Source: Thalassotalea marina (GTDB lineage Bacteria; Pseudomonadota; Gammaproteobacteria; Enterobacterales; Alteromonadaceae). From it: 64,000 bases of DNA. The notes beneath the pieces are model-generated. The model searched no databases, was not told the origin of the DNA, and worked only from the letters and a program-made list of their open reading frames with translations. Below are positions 58,413 to 64,000 of the stretch, one piece after another. Both the position numbers and the translations under genes were made by a program. The stretch is taken from contig NZ_BNCK01000007.1 of assembly GCF_014656435.1 (NCBI RefSeq), forward strand, positions 124,001 to 188,000, in the 5' to 3' direction. Every line of letters starts with the position of its first letter. The first letter of the stretch is position 1.

Positions 58413-61400
58413 TTATTTTTCGTTTGGCAATGCTTTTGTCGTCTTCCCAGGGAAGACCCTACGCACTAAAACAAAAAACATAGGTACAAAAACAACCACC
58501 AGTATAGACGAGGCTAAAGTACCACCAATGACCGAAATACCTAGTGCATTTTGTGCACCCGAACCTGCGCTTGATGCTATTGCTAACGGTAAAACACCAC
58601 AAATAAATGCCATTGAGGTCATTAATATCGGACGCAAACGCAAACGTACTGCATTGACCGCGGCATCGACCAGCCCCATGCCCTCTTCCATTTTATGTAT
58701 GGCAAATTCAACGATTAAAATAGCGTTTTTAGAGGCTAAACCTATGGTGGTTAACAAGCCTACCTGCAGGTAAATATCATTCGACAAGTTTGCTGAAATA
58801 GCGGCGACAGCTGCACCAAATACCCCTAACGGAACAATTAACATAACAGCCGCTGGTACTGACCAACTTTCGTACAAGGCCGCTAAACATAAAAACACCA
58901 CCAATAACGACAAAGCGTAAAGCAAGGGTGCTTGTCCACCACTTAGGCGTTCCTCATACGATATGCCTGTCCATTCATAAGCAATGCCCGGCGGTAATTG
59001 CTTCACTATTTTTTCAACTTCCGCCATCGCTTGTCCGGTACTAAACCCTGGGGCTGCAGAACCTTGAATTTCCATGGCCGATAAACCGTTGTATCGTTCT
59101 AATCGAGGTGAACCGTAAGTCCAATAGGCACTGGCAAATGTCGTGAATGGCACCATGTCACCTTGATTGTTTCTGACAAACCATTGATCAATATCTTCAG
59201 GTACCATGCGAGATTCAGCTACGCCCTGCACATAAACCTTTTTAACACGGCCGCGATCAATAAAGTCATTTACGTATCGACCACCCCAAGCTGTTGCTAA
59301 AGTACTGTTAATCTCTGCTTGAGTGATGCCAAGAGCTTCAGCTTTTGCCAAATCAATATCAAGTTGTAATTCTGGCTTATCTTCTAAGCCATTGGGGCGT
59401 ACTCCCGCCAATACTGGATTTTGTGCCGCCATTCCCAAGAACATATTGCGAGCATTTAGTAATTTCTCATGACCCAATCCAACACGGTCTTGCAGATAAA
59501 AAGTAAAACCATTGGCGGTGCCTAATTCGATTACAGCAGGTGGTGGGAAAGCAAAAACAAAAGCCTCTTTAATGGTGGCAAAATACCCCATTGCTTTACC
59601 CGCAACCGCGCCAACTGACAAGTCAGGGCGTTGACGTTCATCCCAATGTTTTAATCCAACAAAACCAATGGCTGCATTTTGTCCAGAGCCGGCAAAACTA
59701 AAGCCCGCAACACTGAAAATTGAGCGCACGGCTGCCGACTGATCTTCTAAAAAGTGGCGTTCCATTTTTTTAACCACTTCTAGCGTTTGCTCTGTGGTAG
59801 AACCCGCTGGCAAGCTCACTTGGTTAAACAAGATACCTTGGTCTTCATTGGGTAAAAACGCAGAAGGTAATTGCGAAAAAATATAAACCATGCCACCAAC
59901 GATCAATCCATAACATAACAAGTAACGTTTGCTTTGTTTGATCATTCGGCTAACAAAACCTTGTGCCCCGCTGTTGGTTTTATCAAAGCCGCGGTTAAAG
60001 CCAGTAAAAAATCGACCAAGTAACGACTTATCATCATGCACATGGCTTGGTTTTAACATAGTGGCACATAAAGCAGGCGTCAGAATCAATGCCACTAACA
60101 CTGAAAGACTCATTGCAGTAACCAAGGTAATAGAAAACTGTCGATAAATAACCCCTGTGGAGCCAGCAAAAAATGCCATAGGGATAAATACTGCAGATAA
60201 CACCATGGCAATACCGACAAGTGCACCTTTTATTTCATCCATCGATTTACGTGTTGCTTCAAGTGGCGATAGATTTTCTTCCGTCATCACACGCTCAACA
60301 TTTTCTACCACAACAATGGCATCATCTACCAACAAGCCAATGGCTAATACCATGGCAAACATAGTCAATGTATTGATTGAAAAACCAAATGTTTGTAAAA
60401 CAGCAAAGGTACCTAGCAATACCACAGGTACAGCAATGGTTGGAATAAGTGTTGCCCTAAAGTTTTGTAAAAACAAGTACATAACAAGGAACACTAACAC
60501 CACAGCTTCTATTAGGGTGTTAACCACCTTTTCAATAGATAACGAAACAAACGGTGTTGTGTCATAAGGTACTACTGAGGTTAAACCTTCTGGAAAAAAG
60601 TCTTCAAGCTCCTTTAATGCTGCCTTTACACCTTCCGCGGTATCAAGCGCATTAGCACCACTGGCAAGCTTTATCCCAAGCCCAGTCGCAGGTTTACCGT
60701 TATATCGGGCAACAACACCATAGTTTTCACCACCTAATTCGACAGTTGCGACATCAGACAGTCTTACAAATGAGCCATCAGCATTGGTTTTTACAAATAT
60801 ATTGCGAAATTGCTCTGGTGTTTGCAGTCTACTTTGTGCGGTCACCGTCGCATTAATTTGTTGCCCTGAAATTGCTGGTAACGCCCCTAATTGCCCCGCA
60901 GAAACTTGTGCATTTTGTGCCTGAATTGCGGCGCTAATGTCATTTGGCGTTAGTTGATATTTATGCAACATATCGGGCTTTAACCAAATACGCATTGCAT
61001 ATTGAGAACCAAACAACTGTACTTCACCAACACCATTTACACGTGAAATAATATCTTGCACATTTGAAGCAACATAATCGCCAATGTCGATGTTATTCAT
61101 GCTGCCATCTTCAGAAACAAAGCCAACAACCATTAAAAAGTTGCGAGCAGATTTAGCCACAGAAACCCCTTGTCGTTGAACCTCTTGAGGTAAAAGTGGC
61201 GTTGCTAACGACAACTTATTTTGCACTTGTACCTGTGCAATATCTGGGTCGGTATCAGCATCAAATGTTAAGGTTAATGTTGCAGAGCCATTTGATTCAG
61301 AGGTTGATGACATATACAACAAGCCATCAAGCCCTTTCATCTTTTGTTCAATAACTTGTGTAACGGTATCTTCTAGCGTTCGTGCAGAAGCACCAGGGTA

Positions 61401-61544
61401 ACTTGCTTGAATACTAATAGCAGGTGGTGCTATCGATGGATATTGAGCAACGGGTAAGCTTGTTATCGCCAACACACCAGCTAACATCACAACGATGGCC
61501 AATACCCATGCAAAGATAGGTCTATCTATAAAAAATCGAGACAT
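58413..61544 (-). CDS. RND efflux transporter, AcrB/HAE1 type
   Basis: A 1043-residue inner-membrane proton-driven multidrug pump with 12 helices and two large periplasmic loops. It begins [20 protein letters not shown] with [14 protein letters not shown], and the proton-relay aspartate pair is in [20 protein letters not shown] (helix 4). PAFSAEEQ-like helices and [16 protein letters not shown] fit the HAE1 subfamily. It lies 11 bp after the adaptor gene. The outer-membrane channel is not encoded here, so a TolC elsewhere is expected. Confidence 0.96.
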   Translation of the reverse strand: MSRFFIDRPIFAWVLAIVVMLAGVLAITSLPVAQYPSIAPPAISIQASYPGASARTLEDTVTQVIEQKMKGLDGLLYMSSTSESNGSATLTLTFDADTDPDIAQVQVQNKLSLATPLLPQEVQRQGVSVAKSARNFLMVVGFVSEDGSMNNIDIGDYVASNVQDIISRVNGVGEVQLFGSQYAMRIWLKPDMLHKYQLTPNDISAAIQAQNAQVSAGQLGALPAISGQQINATVTAQSRLQTPEQFRNIFVKTNADGSFVRLSDVATVELGGENYGVVARYNGKPATGLGIKLASGANALDTAEGVKAALKELEDFFPEGLTSVVPYDTTPFVSLSIEKVVNTLIEAVVLVFLVMYLFLQNFRATLIPTIAVPVVLLGTFAVLQTFGFSINTLTMFAMVLAIGLLVDDAIVVVENVERVMTEENLSPLEATRKSMDEIKGALVGIAMVLSAVFIPMAFFAGSTGVIYRQFSITLVTAMSLSVLVALILTPALCATMLKPSHVHDDKSLLGRFFTGFNRGFDKTNSGAQGFVSRMIKQSKRYLLCYGLIVGGMVYIFSQLPSAFLPNEDQGILFNQVSLPAGSTTEQTLEVVKKMERHFLEDQSAAVRSIFSVAGFSFAGSGQNAAIGFVGLKHWDERQRPDLSVGAVAGKAMGYFATIKEAFVFAFPPPAVIELGTANGFTFYLQDRVGLGHEKLLNARNMFLGMAAQNPVLAGVRPNGLEDKPELQLDIDLAKAEALGITQAEINSTLATAWGGRYVNDFIDRGRVKKVYVQGVAESRMVPEDIDQWFVRNNQGDMVPFTTFASAYWTYGSPRLERYNGLSAMEIQGSAAPGFSTGQAMAEVEKIVKQLPPGIAYEWTGISYEERLSGGQAPLLYALSLLVVFLCLAALYESWSVPAAVMLIVPLGVFGAAVAAISANLSNDIYLQVGLLTTIGLASKNAILIVEFAIHKMEEGMGLVDAAVNAVRLRLRPILMTSMAFICGVLPLAIASSAGSGAQNALGISVIGGTLASSILVVVFVPMFFVLVRRVFPGKTTKALPNEK

Positions 61545-61555
61545 GTGCTACTCCG

Positions 61556-62725
61556 TTATTTCACTTCATTTAACGAAGATTCTGCCGGCACTGGTGATAC
61601 AGGTGCACCTGGACGAATTTTTTGCAAACCTTCAACGATTAACTGATCGCCATCAACTAAACCGTCAGTGACTAGCCATTGTGCACCAACCGTACGATCA
61701 ACCGTTAATACTCTAGGTTCAACTTTGTTGTCTTTACTAACCACTAAAGCGGTTGGTTGCCCTTTAGTATTGCGATTAACACCGCGTTGAGGTGCTAAAA
61801 TTGCACTTTCTTTTACCCCTTCAACAATTGCAGCACGCACATACATACCAGGTAACAACATTTTGTCTGGGTTTGGAAATTCTGCACGAAGAGAAACAGA
61901 ACCTGTGCTGGTATTAACAGTCACTTCTGAAAATTTTAATTTTCCTGGGTAAGGATAAACACTGCCATCTTCAAGCATTAATTCTACTTTTGAATGTAGT
62001 TCTTTGTCTCTGGTAAGAGTGCCTGAAGCAATAGCTTGCTTTAAACGTGTTAATTCGGTGCTTGACTGTGTTAAGTCGACATAGATGGGGTCAAGCTGGG
62101 TAACTGTTGCTAATGTCCCCTCTTGATTAGCATTAACAAGCGCACCAGCCGTGACTTCTGATTTACCTATTTGACCATCAATGGGTGATTTTACTTTTGT
62201 ATAGTTGAGGTTAATTTCAGCGGTTTGTAATTGCGCTTTAGCCGTTAACAAATCAGCTTCTGCACTTTTAAATGATGCTACTGCTTCGTCATAATCTTGT
62301 TGGCTCGCCGCTTTGGTTTTTAACAAGTTTTTGTATCGCGTAAGTTTTGCCTTAGCGTTAGCAATATTAGCCTCGGCTTTTTTGATAGCTGCTTTATTAG
62401 TTGCAACTTGCGCTTCAAAAATAGCGGGATCGATTTGATATAGTGCTTGACCCTGTTTAACTTCAGCACCTTCAGTAAATAACCGATGTTGAATAATGCC
62501 AGTAACCTGAGGTCTAATTTCGGCAATTTGTGATGCAGATACTCGCCCAGGTAGCTCTTTAGTCAATGTAATAGCTTGGCTTTTTACTGTGACCACACCA
62601 ACAGGCATAGCCTGCATTGCGGGTCCCTTAGCTTGTGCCTGTTCAGGCTGACCACACCCAGACATAATGATCAATGCCATAACAATGGCAGAAAATTGAA
62701 AAGAAAAAGAATTAACTCGTTGCAT
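61556..62725 (-). CDS. RND efflux periplasmic adaptor (AcrA-type lipoprotein)
   Basis: A 389-residue membrane-fusion protein. The signal sequence ends in a lipobox (IIMSGC, Cys near 24), so it is lipid-anchored. It shows the beta-barrel and lipoyl parts (RVSASQIAEIRPQVTGIIQH, VKSPIDGQIGKSEVT) and the alpha hairpin (KAEANIANAKAKLTRYKNLL, with the later AEADLLTAKAQLQTAEINLN). It links AcrB to an outer-membrane channel. It is first of the acrA-acrB-tetR unit, with a TetR-type operator before it. Confidence 0.95.
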   Translation of the reverse strand: MQRVNSFSFQFSAIVMALIIMSGCGQPEQAQAKGPAMQAMPVGVVTVKSQAITLTKELPGRVSASQIAEIRPQVTGIIQHRLFTEGAEVKQGQALYQIDPAIFEAQVATNKAAIKKAEANIANAKAKLTRYKNLLKTKAASQQDYDEAVASFKSAEADLLTAKAQLQTAEINLNYTKVKSPIDGQIGKSEVTAGALVNANQEGTLATVTQLDPIYVDLTQSSTELTRLKQAIASGTLTRDKELHSKVELMLEDGSVYPYPGKLKFSEVTVNTSTGSVSLRAEFPNPDKMLLPGMYVRAAIVEGVKESAILAPQRGVNRNTKGQPTALVVSKDNKVEPRVLTVDRTVGAQWLVTDGLVDGDQLIVEGLQKIRPGAPVSPVPAESSLNEVK

Positions 62726-62747
62726 TACTGTACCTTCAACTTAGAGT

Positions 62748-62759
62748 GAACGATCATTC
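62748..62759. promoter_or_regulatory. Candidate TetR operator of the RND pump
   Basis: GAACGATCATTC is a near-perfect palindrome (one asymmetric pair) 22 bp before the acrA ATG. It resembles operators of AcrR/TetR repressors that contain GAAYGATCRTTC. Binding by the tetR product at 57731 is inference. Confidence 0.6.
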
Positions 62760-63027
62760 TAATTTAATTTTCTGTACATTAAAACAACTAAATGATCTTT
62801 TTAATATACTAGAACATGCTCAGTACTTTTGTTTAATTCAGGTATAGGCTTAGCCAAAAAGCATGGTAACTTATTGATATTTTTATCAATAAAAAACAAA
62901 ACCATTTGTAGTATGCTAAATAAGGATGGCGCTTGAAAAATATATTGTTACAAACAACAAGCGAAGTAAATCACGGACAAGTCGATAACCGAGCGGGGTA
63001 CAAAAGCTAGTTGAAATTTAAATAAAC

Positions 63028-63049
63028 GCTAGGGCCTAGAAACCCTAGC
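63028..63049 (-). terminator. Possible terminator of the second tetR gene
   Basis: GCTAGGG and CCCTAGC form a 7-bp stem with an 8-base loop. On the minus strand it is followed by GTTTATTT, a weak T-tract. It lies 16 bp after the stop of the gene at 63065. Confidence 0.45.
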
Positions 63050-63064
63050 TGAACAGATTTGTGA

Positions 63065-63721
63065 CTAAGCTACCGCTAACGCTTCTTTGTGGCGTTGTTG
63101 GTACATGGCTTTTGCTTTCATAAAATCTGGCTTAGCTGATTCAGTAATGTAAGGGCGGATCATCACCAAAATTTTCAACACGCCATCTAAAAATACTGAA
63201 TCATTGATCTCGGTATTTTCATTTTGTGTTTGATAAAAGCTCAACCAGAATGTGTTGATCAAGCGTAAAATGCTAACGATATCGGCTAACTCATCATCTT
63301 CGAAAGTCATCATATTGGCATCACGTAAAGACACTAACATTTCACTTAATCGTTTAGAAATGGTGTGTTGTACCTCTACATATTTTTCATGCAATAACGG
63401 GTTTTTCGCCAATAACACAGGTAAATTAGCGTAGAAAAAACGAAACTTCATTAACGCTTGGAAAACCGCATCCATATACAAAATAATGGTGTCGAGCGGT
63501 TTAGTTTCTGGGTTTACCTGAGGAAAGGTGTCTAATAGTAGATTACGAGCGTATTCTTCGTAAATGGATAAGATGATGTCTTCTTTGTTGCGAAAGTGGT
63601 AGTACAAGTTGCCGGGACTAATGCCGAGGTGAGCAGCGATATGGTTAGTTGTGACATTCCTTTCGCCCTGTTCATTAAATAACTCGATACTTGCTTGAAT
63701 TATTTTATCCCGAGTTTTCAT
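63065..63721 (-). CDS. TetR/AcrR family transcriptional regulator
   Basis: A 218-residue regulator with a helix-turn-helix at residues about 5-50 (RDKIIQASIELFNEQGERNV, HLGISPGNLYYHFRNKEDII) and a helical C-terminal domain unlike that of the pump repressor, similar to uncharacterised gammaproteobacterial TetR proteins. It is divergent from coaD across 190 bp; no target is evident in this window. Confidence 0.85.
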   Translation of the reverse strand: MKTRDKIIQASIELFNEQGERNVTTNHIAAHLGISPGNLYYHFRNKEDIILSIYEEYARNLLLDTFPQVNPETKPLDTIILYMDAVFQALMKFRFFYANLPVLLAKNPLLHEKYVEVQHTISKRLSEMLVSLRDANMMTFEDDELADIVSILRLINTFWLSFYQTQNENTEINDSVFLDGVLKILVMIRPYITESAKPDFMKAKAMYQQRHKEALAVA

Positions 63722-63893
63722 ACTCTTTTACTTTCTTTATCAATGAATCAATCCCCTAATCATACTATCAATTTTTAGCCAAGGTAAAGATATTCGAGTA
63801 AATACTTTAAGTCTGTTGCTTACTAGCCCATACAAACTAGGCATAAGCCTTGTTGTCATATGGCCGTGGGCTTATTACAATGAAACTATCTAA

Positions 63894-64000
<107 letters not shown>

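Larger units (their letters stand above)
62726..63064. other. Intergenic region upstream of acrA
   Basis: This 339-bp stretch contains the acrA operator (62748-62759), an inverted repeat TTATTGATA/TATCAATAA with a T4 loop at 62871-62892, and the terminator of the next tetR gene at 63028-63049. I see no reliable gene; a 20-codon frame near 62925 lacks a proper ribosome site. Confidence 0.55.

Noticed and set aside
58363-58773. 136-codon plus-strand frame overlapping the start of the tetR/acrB gap
   Set aside because: Antisense to the C-terminal end of acrB; its composition mirrors that gene.
62871-62892. 9-bp hairpin TTATTGATA/TATCAATAA as a terminator
   Set aside because: It is A/T-only apart from two pairs, has no neighbouring gene end within reach and could be chance in AT-rich DNA.

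Overview
The window is 64 kb of chromosome from a marine gammaproteobacterium. It most resembles Alteromonadales of the Colwelliaceae (Thalassotalea/Colwellia type), judged from AT-rich sequence, a TonB-dependent receptor of the Xanthomonas/Caulobacter family, PEP-CTERM genes (a TPR protein and a choice-of-anchor A protein), a cox operon and several Enterobacteria/Shewanella-like gene orders (srkA-dsbA, bioH-gntX-nfuA, ubiC-ubiA, kbl-tdh). This placement is inference from gene content. No rRNA, tRNA, CRISPR array, prophage or intact insertion sequence was seen.

Layout. 1-9 kb: a glycan/amino-compound locus with a TonB-dependent receptor (cut by the window edge), a kinase plus PLP-dependent phospho-lyase fusion, a secreted GH2 beta-galactosidase, and a divergent GntR/FadR-type regulator with candidate operators before the receptor and lacZ. 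9-12 kb: a tandem-OB-fold SSB-like protein followed by an unusual membrane protein ending in a SHOCT-like segment. 12-15.7 kb: ccoG-srkA-dsbA and a small membrane-anchored unknown. 15.7-18.1 kb: hutG-hutF (last steps of histidine degradation) with a HutC-like operator; a 265-bp MITE-like element supplies the 3' end of hutF. 18.2-24.6 kb: a SprA-like putative metalloprotease and a flagellar-tail-like small protein, then bioH, gntX/comF, a large M14 peptidase and nfuA behind a near-perfect IscR type 1 site. 24.6-36 kb: a MATE transporter, a polysaccharide deacetylase and a complete aa3-type cytochrome oxidase region (subunit II with two C-terminal haem c domains, subunits I and III, Cox11, SURF1, haem A and haem O synthases, SCO).

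36.4-44.9 kb: lexA with two SOS boxes, a periplasmic solute-binding-like protein, a membrane LytTR regulator opposite an acyltransferase, plsB, ubiC-ubiA and a FliL-like protein. 44.9-49 kb: glpG, glpE, and kbl-tdh (threonine degradation) divergent from an Lrp/AsnC regulator. 49-53.6 kb: Kdo and LPS inner-core genes (waaA, a GT9 glycosyltransferase, kdkA) with a GrpB-family gene and a secreted hydrolase. 53.7-57.7 kb: a PrsT-like TPR protein and a choice-of-anchor A protein with a variant PEP-CTERM anchor. 57.7-64 kb: an RND pump operon (acrA-acrB-tetR), a second TetR gene and the first 89 bases of coaD.

Most of the window is ordinary chromosome. The observations with most promise are the beta-galactosidase plus kinase-lyase locus, which could act on galactosyl-hydroxylysine or a similar aminated galactoside; the MITE-derived end of hutF; the tandem-OB SSB plus membrane-protein pair; and a set of perfect intergenic hairpins that lack T-tracts.
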